From NCBI GenBank assembly GCA_049999805.1, contig JBNGIO010006285.1:227972-291971 (forward strand): 64,000 bases of DNA, written 5' to 3'. Position numbers and translations under genes: made by a program. This DNA is from Folioceros fuciformis. Lineage: Eukaryota; Anthocerotophyta; Anthocerotopsida; Anthocerotales. Below, piece after piece: positions 47,042 to 58,137 of this stretch (position 1 is the stretch's first letter; each line of letters opens with the position of its first letter). The notes beneath the pieces are model-generated. The model saw only the letters and a program-made list of their open reading frames with translations, ran no database searches and had not been told where the DNA came from.

Positions 47042-48055
47042 CGCAATTCACGACCCACACGGCCGACACAGGCACAGTTTCAGTCCCTACAGCTGCACCA
47101 CTCTTTCATTTTCTGTGGCATTCATGATCCAATGGCCCCCGGATGGAGTTGTCTTGATCGGAGAAAAAGGATCTGGACATTTAACCCTTCACAACAGCAG
47201 TAAAGCAGGTTTGCATTCTGTCCACTCCAGTTCCTCACTCGACGAATAGCTTTACATTTTTAACACCTTCCGATTGACAACTGTCATCCATCCTCGCTCG
47301 CATTCATGTCATCAGAATCCAAAATACTTTCAGTAAACCCCTTCGTAGGGTTAGGGCTCGCAACAGCGGCTTCTGGGCCTCCGAGGCTTGTTACTTAGCC
47401 GGTTATACTTGTTATTATTAGTGCGGATGATTGAAGTGGTGGGGTGTGTGTCCTCAGGAACGGAGCTATTGCCAATTCCTCTTGAAGGAAGAAGCAACAA
47501 AACCTACAGGATCAAATCATGTTGCTGCTGAAAGCAAGGTCTGAACGCAAGGTGAGATCAGAATTCTGCTGACACGGAGTTTTCACGTCCGGTTAGTCCT
47601 GGAGGCCGTTACGCCAGCTAGTGGGGATAGACTGCTTAGACCCTTGATAGTGGTAACAGTCATTGCATCACTCACCAGCGGTGCTCTTCCTTATTAAGCA
47701 AGACTTAGGCGCCCAGGTCGAATCTTAATTCACCACACGCCCGGCGCTGCAACGATAGCATAGCTGTCGTCCGAAACACGTCACAAGCACTTACATGCAT
47801 GGTTTTAGGTGTTCGCTCTATTCGCTCTACAGTTCAATCAAATGAAGACACCTTCCAGGCTCATGGACTACTCCAAACTAAGATTGCCCCACACCCCCAT
47901 TAGCACGTAGTGTTGTCGGTAGTTCGCCATTGTTGTTCCGTTCTTTTGATCTGGTCTCGTGCAGAATGGTCTCGTACGTGTCGCTTGCACGGGCCCTTGC
48001 AAAAGAGCAAACATATGATGTAACCTGCAGGACATAACACTTAACCAGCAGGACA
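47042..48055. other. Upstream of THADA; weak short frames
   Basis: Contains the THADA promoter. A 30-codon plus-strand frame with an ATG at 47307 and a possible following exon (about 47458-47525) exists but matches nothing known. 47530-47880 shows nothing. Confidence 0.35.
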
Positions 48056-49646
48056 TCACAGGTCAGGCGTCTCAGGGGCAAGCTCAATCTCGGGAACCAG
48101 AGACTCGGTCTCAGGGGCAAGAAGCTCTGTCGCGGTCTCAGGGGCACGAATCTCTGTCTCGGTCTCAGGGGCAAGGTGCTCTGTCTCGTTCTCAGGGGCA
48201 GGAGGCTCTATCTCGTTCTCAGAGGCAAGAAGCTCAGTCTCGATCTCAGGGGCAAGAAGCTCAATTTTGGACTCGGGGGCAAGAAGCTCTGTCCCAATCT
48301 CAGGGGCATGAAGCTCTGTCTCGGTCTCAGGGGCAAATAGCTCTGTCGCGGTCTCAGGGGCATGAAGCTCTGACGCGGTCTCAGGGGCAAGTAGCTCTGT
48401 CGCGGTCTCAGGGGCATGAAGCTCTGACGCGGTCTCAGGGGCACGAAGCTCGGTCTCGGTCTCAGGGGCAGGAGGCTCAGTCTCTATTTCAGGGGCAAGA
48501 AGCTCAGCCTCGATCTCAGGGGCATGAGGCTCAGTCTCGATCTCAGGGGCAAGAAGCTCAGTCTCGGTCTCAGGGGAAAGAATCTCAATTTCGGTCTCAG
48601 GCGCAAGAAGCTCTGTCCCAATCTCAGGGGCACGAAGCTCTGTCGCTGTATCAGGGGCAAGAAGCTCTGTCTCAGTGTCAGGGGCATGAAGCTCTGTCTC
48701 TGTCTCAGGGGCCAGCTCGGTCTCAGGGACAAGGAGTTCTGTCTCGGTCTCAGGGGCATGAAGCTCAGTCTCGGTCCCAGGGACAAGAAGCCAGTCTGTC
48801 TCGGCCTCTGGGGCATGGGGCTCTTTCTCGGTCTCAGGGGCAAGAAGCTCTGTCTCAGTCTCAGGGGCAAGAAGCTCTGTCTCAGTCTCANNNNNNNNNN
48901 GGGGCAAGAAGCTCTGTCTCAGTCTCAGGGGCATGAAGCTCTGTCTCTCTCTCAGGGGCATGACGCTCCGTCTCAATCTCACGGGCAAGCTCGGTCGGCG
49001 CCTCGGCCTCAGGGGCAGGTTCGGATGCTTCACTACGACGGCTCCGGCTCTCCATGCGTGCAAGGGCGACACGAATTCGAAGTCGCCAGAACGCCCCCGA
49101 AGAAGTTGAAGCATTGTTGCCGTAAGGCACTCCACGATGAACATGCATGGCATCCCTCGCTTGTTGATACTTTTGTAACCACAGGAGACTGGTGAAACAA
49201 TTAGAGGTGAGCGCTGCTGCTGCTTCTGAGCAGAAAATGAACAGCACGACGTACATTCTCAAACTATCGGGTCTGCCAAACACGGTAATGAAGAAATTCC
49301 TGCAACCGAACATGAGCTGTGTTACTGTACAATTTCTAGCGGAAGCTGGTGAGGACGTCTTCCTCAAGCTTCACTAGAAACCAATTTCTGGCGAATTCCT
49401 GAGGACCTCACGCTGAAACATGCCGTGACAAGGTTACCTGATCTGAAGTGCGAACATAATAAACCAAACCGCATTCATCGTTGTTAAAGACGCCGAAAGA
49501 GCCGCATATGTATGAACAAAAGCCGGGATGGCAATGTCTCTCATAGCTAACACAGCTAGGGCCAAGTTTATCACTGAGAACCCGAAATACATTGATCCAT
49601 TTGATCCTATCATGGCGCAGTCCAGGAAACATTCACAACTCGACAT
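48056..49646 (-). CDS. Multi-pass membrane protein with a 9-residue repeat tail
   Basis: Exons 49646-49438 and 49299-48056 join at a clean GT/AG intron; the second contains a 10-N gap. The start is MSSCECFLDCAMIGSNGSMY. Three hydrophobic segments follow: FGFSVINLALAVLAM, LTTMNAVWFIMFALQ and RMYVVLFIFCSEAAAAL. Then come a basic segment (WRLRIRVALARMESRSRRSE) and a long acidic tail of about 30 copies of a 9-residue unit of type ELLAPETET, ending APETPDL and a stop. Joining the two sides of the gap directly, or adding any multiple of 27 bases, keeps the frame. About 480 residues in all. No family was recognised; the membrane part could be a small four-helix-type family, and the tail looks disordered and strongly negative. 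Confidence 0.55.
48066..49000. repeat. 27-bp coding minisatellite
   Basis: Unit GGTCTCAGGGGCAAGAAGCT followed by CTGTCTC, about 34 near-periodic copies, some shortened. Because 27 is a multiple of three and the unit lacks stops in most frames, long open frames appear on both strands; only the minus frame joined to the membrane domain is taken as coding. Confidence 0.9.
48891..48900. other. 10-N assembly gap inside a coding repeat
   Basis: Flanked on both sides by the same GGGGCAAGAAGCTCTGTCTC-AGTCTCA unit. Closing it with zero length yields a perfect repeat unit in frame. Confidence 0.95.
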
Positions 49647-50139
49647 ACTGTCAGTACAGACTGGTTCACTCCTGAGAGACACGAACGTGTGCGTAGAGGA
49701 AGAGGACGACAACGGTTTGTGAAGGATACAAACCGGACCTAAAGTGATTATGAAATGCAAACCCCGTGTCCTGTTCCCTCTGACTACGATAGATAGCGGA
49801 GAGAATATAATGGACGCGCTCGCTTTGTTGTGTTTGCTGGCTTGAGAGAGCCTAACGTGTCCTTCAATCTGAAATGTATACCATGAGAAAAATGATAAAA
49901 CATTGGAAAACAGACAAGCCAAAAATCAACGCATTCAAACCGTGTTTCCATGCGTCTTATTCTTTTTTCGTGCGCGGTTCGTTAGGAGTCGTGATTGTTT
50001 ATGACCCCGATTTGTGCCAAGTCCTATGGTTATGAGGGGCCCTTCTTAGAATGAACCATGCCTTATAAACCATGATATTTTGAGCGACACTTTTCACAAA
50101 TAGATAGGAGAAGGGAAGGAAAGAGGATGGGACTAAGAA
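49647..50139. other. Promoter side of the membrane-protein gene, no other gene
   Basis: The minus frame continues upstream to 49922 without a better start. Beyond it the sequence becomes AT-rich, and the putative right-hand LTR of the Copia element should begin here, but its limit could not be seen. Confidence 0.4.
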
Positions 50140-50800
50140 TCCTGGTGATGGCTAATGCTGAAACGTTGTAGTTTAGAGTCTCCCCCTCACAATGGAGCTA
50201 AGGAAGTTTAGCGTCTATCTCCCAAGTGAGCTTCCTTGCTAATGAGTCCAATGTTGCGAACGTGCTTCTCATGCAAGGGCTTGAGCAAACCCTTACTCTA
50301 GAGGTCTGATGTGTTGTCCATGGTGTTCACGTACTTCACTAGGACTTGTTTGTTTGCTACTACCTAACCAAAGAAATGATACTAAATTTCCAAGTGTTTT
50401 GTCTTGGTGTGGAGAATAGGGTTGTGGATCATGGCAATTGCGGATTGATTGTCGAAGAGCAGCTCGGTTGGTTCATCACCAATGTCCTACAGGAACTATT
50501 GAATCCACATGATCTCTTTAGCTGCAAGTGAAGTGGCAGCATACTCTGTTTCGCTGCTTAACAGAACAAATTGTTTGCATCTTCCTCAAGATATGGATGA
50601 GTAATTGATAATCATGTAGTTTGAAGCTGTGGATTTCCTTGCATTTAGATCTCCTACTCAATCTGCATATGAGAATGAGGTCAACTTGAGCTTGTTTCCT
50701 AGTGTTATCTGTTGACTAATCCCAAGGACTTCGTACCCTTCAAATAATGAAAAGTCACTTAACATAGGTTTAATCGATACGTCCAAGATTAGACAAATAT
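50140..50800 (-). pseudogene. Ty1/Copia RNase H domain and 3' end, decayed
   Basis: On the minus strand the translation gives DWVGDLNARKSTASN-like, then EAEYAATSLAAKEIMWIQQF, IGDEPTELLFDNQSAIA, and NPILHTKTKHLEI, the hallmark of Copia RNase H, broken by several stops and shifts. Below it 50181-50190 (minus GTGAGGGGGA) resembles a polypurine tract, as expected just before the 3' LTR. Together with the integrase fragment at 53732-54374 and the primer-binding site at 55568-55580 it defines one leftward-oriented Copia element. Confidence 0.75.
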
Positions 50801-50804
50801 CTAG

Positions 50805-53420
50805 AAGCAATGTTCATGGGCCTAAGCTACGTCGGCGATGTGTGAGAAGCTTTGGGCTAGGTAACAACTTTTGTAGATGGATTGCAATGCTTTGTGAGGA
50901 TGCAGGTGCAATGGTCTCTATGAGCGGATCCTTTACCGATAGGATTGATATCAAGAGGTCGGTACGTCAAGGATGCCCTCTAGCCCTGTTCATGTTCATC
51001 ATTGTCACTGACTTTCTTCTGCAAGCAATTAAGTAGGACTTAAGGATTGAAGGCATTCAGAATCCCGACGACTCGCAGCTATGCATCTCGGCCTTTGCTG
51101 ATGATACCCTGTTATTCTCATCTGCAGATACGACGTCCTTAACGGCCTTGCTCTCCAAGGTTCAGATTTTTGGTCAGCTATCAGGGTGCAATGTGAATTG
51201 GAGCAAGATTAGGATTATGTGCGTTAACATGCAGGAGGAGCCACCCGACTACATTAGACACATTATGCGGGTCCAGCCCAGCTCGTCACACAAGTACCTA
51301 GGCCTGTCATTCCAAGAAGAGGATGAGAATGCTGAGATTGGTAAATATGTCTGCCTCAGGTTCATTCAGAAAGCAATCAGCTTATGCCTTTTGGATCTTA
51401 GTCTTGCAAGCAGAATCGTGGTCATAATCCATATTTTGACCACTTCCTTGTGGTACTATTTGTTCTTATGGGCCCCCAGGAAGGTGGACCTGATAAGGCT
51501 GCAACAGATTATTTCCAACTTCTTGTGGAGTAAGTCGAAGGAGCTGCTCTCCCCTTCCCATGAGATGGTGTGGCATCATATAATACAGAGCAAGCGTTTG
51601 GGTGGGCTTGGACTAGTGGATCCCACTTGCAAAATGAAGATCCTTCATGCGCAATGGGTTCTGAAGGCAGCTGGCCCAATGGGCTACCCCCGGAAAAGTT
51701 GGTTAACCCAACACTTGCAGCAAACTCAAGCGGTGGTCCCGGGGTGGAGGTCTATTGACAACTTATTGGCGAATAGACCCTTGCTTGACACTAGGGAGTG
51801 CTCTCCACTCTTTATCTCAATTTGGCGCAGCTTCTTGGAAGTTAAAACCTTCCTTAACTCAGTCCTGCCCAGGAATAGGGATGATGCACTGGGCCTCCCT
51901 CTCCAAGGGTTCAAGGGGCTTTGGTCATAGGAATTCCGTTCGCGGGTGTGTCGATCCCAGATTTTTGTTTCCGCTGGTAGAAGAGGCATTGTGCAACTCG
52001 GGCACCTATGGAACCGAGTAGAAGAAGGATGGAAAACAGTGGAGAAGGTTCGAGAAGAGTTTGGGACTCCGGTTAGACATGTGAGACTAATGCTTTCATG
52101 GCTACAAAAAGGGATGGCAGAAGAGGTGAAGCAAGCGTTATTACGGCAGGCCCAGGTGGGCATTCACACCCTATGGAAGATAGGCTGAGAGATTCCGACT
52201 AGAAGGGGGATGCAGCCATTCCAGACTTTGACAGGGCAGTGCTTGTATCATCTCTGACAGACGACAATGGGAATCTATCCTACAGGACTTTGAGCACAGA
52301 GGGGCTTCTGGAGGTTATAGGCAGAGAAGAAGGTATGATCGGTGGAGTGTGCTTGAGGGGGATTACCACGCTTTACAAGGCGAGGCGAGCGGGTCATTGG
52401 CTTACCCAAGAACAGCATGATAGCAAGAAACAACCTCCGTATCGAAGTCCTGTAAGATGTTGGTTTCGCTTGACGGAGAATTGGAAGTTAGTGATGAGAC
52501 ATGACCTCTATACGTGGCTTGTGACCTCTGGAAGTATACAGAAGAATGCGAGGTCACTCTTCAACTTTCCTTCGAGCACCATCTACCTTTGGTTGGTGCG
52601 CACACAAAAATCTCCTTAGCGAGGTCAACTGGCTCCTAGGTTGAGGCTCTCCTAGTGTCGCCAAAGGGCAACGATCAAACTCTTGTGGTCGACCATTGGG
52701 TTAGTCCCCAAGGTGCGGATTACCATCAAGTGTTTCTTCCAAGCTTGTTTGCCTAACGTGGATCGCCGGGATGGGTTGTTGGCGGCCACGGGGGAGGAGT
52801 AGTGCAGGCTTTGTACTGTTGACGCCCCGCACAAAAGCCAACATATCTTCTTCCAATGTGACTATGCCCAAGGTGTCTAGATTGAAGTTGGCAGATGGCT
52901 CCAAAGTCTTCTCCCGGAGAGAACCATTGTGGTTGCAAAGCAAACTGCCCTATTCGGGCTACATGCGCTGACAGGAGAGCCGCTCGTTCAGAAGCAATGG
53001 TGGGGAGTGGTGTGGTCTCTATCTCTTTGCGCCCTATGACAAAATTGGACAGCTATGGTCTATGGCGGGAGTAACCCGATATCAAGGAAAGCTCTGCTTT
53101 GGCATATCTGGGAACAAGTCCTAGTGATGGCGGAGAGCATTCGTACTTCCGCTCCCAACAAGTTCAGACGGACAGAGTGGAAGGCAGCTGGATTCCTCAG
53201 GCATAATGGCCAGTGAAATCACTCCTGCCCGTGGGAAAGGTAAGCCACACATTGACGAGAGATCTCTCGCTTGCACGATAGATCAGATTTGTTCACCTCT
53301 GCAGTCTAGAAATTTGCAAATAGACTAACGCCTTACACAATTGCGCGTGCAAGCGCTGTACTCTGGATGTAGCTTGAGCTACGGATAATCAAATTTTTTT
53401 CTTCGCGAAAAAAATTAAGC
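50805..53420 (+). mobile_element. Decayed non-LTR retrotransposon (LINE), RT and zf-RVT parts
   Basis: The plus frame shows reverse-transcriptase motifs FGLGNNFCRWIAMLCEDAGA, SVRQGCPLALFMFII, then after an in-frame stop at 51034-51036 FADDTLLFSSADTTSL, GCNVNWSKIRIM, HKYLGLSF and WSKSKELLSP. Frames then shift repeatedly. Near 52690-52970 a zf-RVT-like end appears (VRITIKCFFQACLPN, CRLCTVDAPHKSQHIFFQC). The 5' half (endonuclease) is missing, so the copy is 5'-truncated, as is common for LINEs. It lies between the RNase H and integrase parts of an opposite-strand Copia element, so it inserted into it. Confidence 0.8.
53392..53416. repeat. AT-rich hairpin at the LINE 3' end
   Basis: AATTTTTTTC, loop TTCGC, GAAAAAAATT is a perfect 10-bp stem near the point where LINE sequence gives way to Copia-like sequence. 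It may be part of the LINE 3' end; no poly-A tail is obvious. Confidence 0.5.
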
Positions 53421-53731
53421 TATGTTAGGTCATGTCCAGATTATTAAGAGATATACAACATTGCCAACTACTTCATTGTAAGGTACTTGCTGCATCTTCT
53501 TTACTTCCTCGAGAAGCGTTAGTTTTCTCCAAAAACTTTTTCTCGTGTAGCAATACAAGTTGATACTGGTTTGGTGTACTTTAGATTAAACCTATCCCAT
53601 TGATTATTTACTTAGTGTTCTTGATGAATAAGTATGAATGATTTGTAGGGTATATCGATGTCATATTTAGTGGCCATCTCCATGTGAAGGGAGGATACAA
53701 TAGTAGAGTAGTCGTGGATACTAGGCATAGG

Positions 53732-54374
53732 TTAGGGGTTATCAATAAGAGTGGCGTGGTAGATAGATGTAAAGGGGGTGAGCTTGGTTAAAATGGACAT
53801 TGTGAGAGAAGAGCGTGTGAGATTTCTTATGGTTTTATTAGCAATGTGGGAAAAAGCCAGACTTTCGAAGATGCAGAGATGAAAAATATTAGGTTTATGT
53901 CTACTCCAATGCTCAAAAGGAGTGGTATTAGGCAAGTCTTTTGTAGGAAGTCAGTTCTTCAAGTAATTAGAGGTAGACAAACGCAGCTTCTGCATAGTAG
54001 CCTTTGGAGAGGTCGGCTAGCTTGAGCAAGAAGTAGGAGATTTCTTGCAAAAAGTGGTTAAGTCATTCGGCAAAGGGATTCTGAGAGGGGTACTGAACAA
54101 TGAGTTGTTATTGACTACCTTTGGATTTGCAGAAAGTAGTGCTAGTACACTTACCCTTGTTGTCTGTTCGTAGGGCGGTAACCTGAAAACTGATGTGGTG
54201 TTCTATTGTAAGGATGAAGTCTTGGAACCATAAAAGGACTTCATCTTTGTGGCGTAAGAAATAGAAATGATAACAATATAAGCTCCACTCATCTAGAAAA
54301 TTGATGAAATATGATTGACTACCAATAGATATAATATTCATAGGGCCATACATATCAGAATGAACTATCTCCAA
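53732..54374 (-). pseudogene. Ty1/Copia integrase domain, decayed
   Basis: Minus-strand peptides MEIVHSDMYGPMNIISIGSQ, YFINFLDEWSLYCYHFYFL, KHDEVL-like RHKDEVLLWFQDF and LRTDNKGKCTS correspond to the Copia integrase core with both early Asp residues. Further on, NTTPFEHWSRHKPNIFHL matches the conserved end of the domain. Frames are interrupted between the blocks, so it is not functional. 54400-55560 should contain gag and protease but is too decayed to read. Confidence 0.75.
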
Positions 54375-55567
54375 AAGTCAAAGGGTATGAGCTGATGAAG
54401 AGTCGTTGAAGGGTGATTAATGTAACTTAGTGTATTTGAAGATTTCGCTAAAGACATCATGTGTACCTTGACTTTTATTAGATCTCGACACCTGTTAGGG
54501 CTACCTAGTATGTTAAGGTACGTAGGATTCATGTCTTACTCTCTAGTGCTAAAGAAGTGATTCATTTGCTGAAATATGTTGGAAGTAACCCCGTTAGGGT
54601 TAGCTTCTTATAAACGTTGCAGCTGTTAGGTGGTTTAATAGCTAATTATGAAAGGTCATGACTCTTGGAGAGTTTTTTTTGTATATAAGCACTTTATTAT
54701 TCATAAATAAATATAACATGAGAACAACTTTGAGTATGTTAGATCCTCAAATGTTTCACAAAATAAGAGGGGTGCTATCATCGAAGAGAGGATGTAGACT
54801 AGATAGTAAGGAGGTACATGTCGTTGAAAGGTAGACCATGTGTTAGGGTTGTCTGGCTAGGGTCCTTAGAGTGATTGATAATGTAGTGAATTATGATGTT
54901 GAGCATCATTCATGTCTTATGTGTATTGAAGCGTACTTTTGTCCAGTGCATAAATCTAGATGAGAACATTGTGTGCGCACTTATCCCTCTTGTTCTAGGC
55001 TGTGATTGTGTTAGATGTTCCAATGAGATTGGAAGTAGGCCCTGGCACTAGGAGTATACCATCAACAATCTCCATTAGATCATGCTCTTCTAACAAAGCT
55101 ATGACCCTCGTGTTCCACACAACAAAATCAGTTTTGTTACACTAGTCTCAATTACAAAACTTAATATGGGTGGTATTGACTACAATGAGGGCTAGCATAC
55201 CCATGATTGATGGTGTCTTAGTTTTTCTCTTATAGTTCTTAAGAGAATCAAAATCTAACATACATGTCTTCTAAGGGCCATGGATGAGATGGTAATGATG
55301 ATGGTCCTAAGTAGATTACACAACATGTTGGAGTGAGTGCATGTTGAGGTTTGAATCCGATGCGACACATCATTTCTCAATGACTTGCCTTGGAAATGAG
55401 GGTCGGCCCATAAGTGAGTAACATGGAGAGGTATGCTACCTAGCCATATTGTCCATTTCAAGATCATTGGTGCTGATTGCCTTTCGTTTTGTGCAACGCC
55501 ATGACGACTAATCCTGAAAGACTGGATGTAAGGCGCACTCGATGCACCAAACGGTTGAGAGCATTTA

Positions 55568-55580
55568 GGCTTTGATACCA
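55568..55580 (-). promoter_or_regulatory. Retrotransposon primer-binding site (tRNA-Met type)
   Basis: Minus strand reads TGGTATCAAAGCC, one base from the usual TGGTATCAGAGCC complementary to initiator tRNA-Met in plant Copia elements. It places the 5' LTR of the leftward Copia element to the right of 55580; the outer LTR boundary is not visible. Confidence 0.65.
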
Positions 55581-56100
55581 TAAAGCGAGGGCCAGTTCAA
55601 GGATTAGTATTTTATTAATAGAGTGCACGGGTATTTATACATATAGATTATTTGATTCCAACAACCTAACAGCAATTTTGTAGTTTTTCTCTAATGGCCA
55701 TAGTTTTAGATTAGGTTAGAACTCAAACTCTATTTAATGCGAAACGTGCCTTAAAAACACAACATCCACGAGCGCTAAGACACGTGATGCCGCAACACCT
55801 ATCCCCAACGACAAGATTGTTGGTCTTGCCCTTTCGGTATTCTGTCTTTTGTATGTTGTCCATGAGTGCACAATGCACCAACTCCTCCTCGTTGCATTTA
55901 GGCTATGAGTTTGAGTGTTTCTATAGCCAAGCTCTTAAGCGGATATCCATGACACCTCCTAGGCTTAGAAGTCATTTGATCTCAATAGAGACCTAGGCTT
56001 AGAANNNNNNNNNNTCTCAATAGAGACCTAGGCTTAGAAGTCATTTGATCTCAATAGAGACTTTGAGAAAATACATGTCTTATCGTGATTGTGTACAACC
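55581..56100. other. Probable 5' LTR and repeat with assembly gap
   Basis: Beyond the primer-binding site the sequence should be LTR, but no TG...CA ends could be matched to 50.1 kb. A 34-bp unit (CCTAGGCTTAGAAGTCATTT followed by GATCTCAATAGAGA) repeats from about 55959, across the gap at 56005-56014, to about 56060; 25 bases are identical on both sides of the gap. Confidence 0.45.
56005..56014. other. 10-N assembly gap
   Basis: Both sides carry TCTCAATAGAGACCTAGGCT followed by TAGAA. Confidence 0.95.
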
Positions 56101-58032
56101 CAATTCCTAGCCATGTTCGTATTTGTGTCTTCTTCGCATGTATGTCAACTTGTGTGTCTTTAACTATGTCACCTTGAGTGTGGTTGTTGGTACCAAAAGA
56201 CCATCAAAGGATACCATTCAAAAGGCAAGAAGTATTATTGAATAACTCCCATGGCATCATAGGTGGTTGTGTGGATAAGTAGTTCATAGGAGTCACAACT
56301 CCTAACAGGCTCTTAGCATAAGTTGCAGTGCATGACAATGGACTATGGCTCTTCTTAGCTTTGTCTAATATGACTTCTATGATAGTGCTTTGTAAGGCAT
56401 GATGAAGACAACAAAAGCTGGCTACCTTCTTTCACAACACAAACATACACAACTTTTGTTGGCTCCAGTGCTAGAAGGAACTATACCCCTTAGTAAAGAG
56501 AACATATTGTTGGAAGGGCAAACAAGCGAATGTTTACAAAACACTCTCTACTCTTTCATACGCGAACGACATTACTCAACTCCCTCGCTGCTTTTACTTG
56601 CTAAACTAAGCATCCTACATACTAGGCACACATAGGCCCTCATTCTCACATGTGCCTCTTGCTCACTTTGGGCTAGAGGTGCCCATGAGGGCTTGCACAT
56701 AGGCACCTATAACCTGAAATTGGCTAGAGGCATCAACACAATCACGTACTCATCCCAAGTATCTTCAGCTGAGCTCTGAAATCTAATCAATGCTTCACAC
56801 TATAGGCCCTAACATAGCTATGCCCAAGCTGTCACCCTCATGAGAGCCTCTATCTCATTTCGAGGCTGTAGTTTGCATGTGAAATTTTCCGGCCACCTAT
56901 AGCCCATGCAATCACTTATTCATCAAGGATCCTCAGCACTGCTTCAAAATATGCTCAATGCTTCATGAGACAACTCAAAGACACTGGGTTGCTAGCTTTG
57001 CATGTGAGCCCTTCTTCCCCTAAGTGTGTAAGAAGAATGGATCGTAAGGTAGTAAGACACTGGGTTGCTAGCTTTGCATGTGAGCCCTTCTTCCCCTAAG
57101 TGTGTAAGAAGAATGGATCGTAAGGTGGTAATCGGTGAACAAAAACAGTATAGGTGATAACAAGCCAAAGGTTGATGATTCACACTACAACGTTGTTGAT
57201 CATGAAAATTTTCGAGAAGAATCAATATTTCGAGTAGACAGGAAGGGGGCTAGAAATAAGTGCTGATGGCAGCTCTCTACATTGTGCACACCCTTAACAC
57301 TGGTGGCTTTATACAAAACAACATTATGGGCTTATCTCTTGGGCTAAGTCACTTTTGTGATTTTTTCTGGATTTGCGCTTAGATGTTCTGGTTAAGATTT
57401 GGCTTTGATGATTATTTTCATAGTAGTACAGTAAAATAAAAATTTAATGTATGTGTTTCTTCCTAAACCCTAATTTGATACATACAATTATTTTATCAAA
57501 AGTTTTCACCCTGCGACAAAAGTCTCACTGACCTGCTGAGAACCTTGGAGAGAGTTAGCATCATAGCAATACTTGAAGCCTCTCCGTCTAAGAGGTTATG
57601 CTGCAAGTCAGGCCCTGATGGTGAAATAAGAACGACCTTATATATAGGCATCGTTGTCCAAGAGTGACTTTTGCACTTACCACCGTCCGTTCACTCCGTG
57701 GGTGAGTATCATCTTGCTTCACTGATTTGCCCAGAATGATCCTGCTCCATTCCCTCGACGGATGGGCCAGCATACTTAGGTAACTGCGGATGGAAGCTCC
57801 AGCTGCATCGCCGTCCTGACCAATTTACATCCACGTCTATACAATTCAGACACAGACCAACCACAATGAGCTTTATCTGGCAGCGAACGCGATCAAAATT
57901 TGTGATTGAATCACATGCCTGTGAGTGTCCTACAAAACAACCATGGACTTGAGATGAACATGGGGAACTAACCCACAACACTTATGCTGTTGAAGCTGTT
58001 GGCGGTTCAAAAGATGCACATGTTGAAAGTTT
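56101..58032. other. No gene seen; contains a 76-bp duplication
   Basis: AT-rich, repeat-like sequence with short frames only. A tandem duplication of 76 bp is described separately. The last few hundred bases are probably 3' UTR of the PPR gene. Confidence 0.45.
56980..57131. repeat. 76-bp direct tandem duplication
   Basis: The block starting GACACTGGGTTGCTAGCTTT and ending ATCGTAAGGTAGTAA occurs twice back to back, 56980-57055 and 57056-57131, with one difference (AGTAA versus GGTAA), so it is recent. Confidence 0.9.
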
Positions 58033-58137
58033 TTAGTCAGCTTGAACGTCCTGCAACAACTTGAGAGTGTGTGGCACAAGGTCCACGCCTTTGTTTCGAC
58101 CAGAAGATCCCGTAACTTCACATATGTATCTTGGCTG
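58033..58137 (-). pseudogene. E+-like tail of the PPR gene, split over two frames
   Basis: Directly after the stop of the PPR ORF, the next frame reads SQDTYVKLRDLLVETKA and then the original frame reads VDLVPHTLKLLQDVQAD before a TAA at 58033. Both pieces match the E+ pattern of PLS PPR proteins. The main frame is lost at AAAA (58145-58148) and regained near 58085-58100. Confidence 0.55.

Noticed and set aside
48524-49195. 223-codon plus-strand frame with LRGKKLSLGLRGKKL-type repeats
   Set aside because: Translation of the opposite strand of the 27-bp minisatellite. It lacks any non-repeat domain, whereas the minus frame joins a spliced membrane domain.
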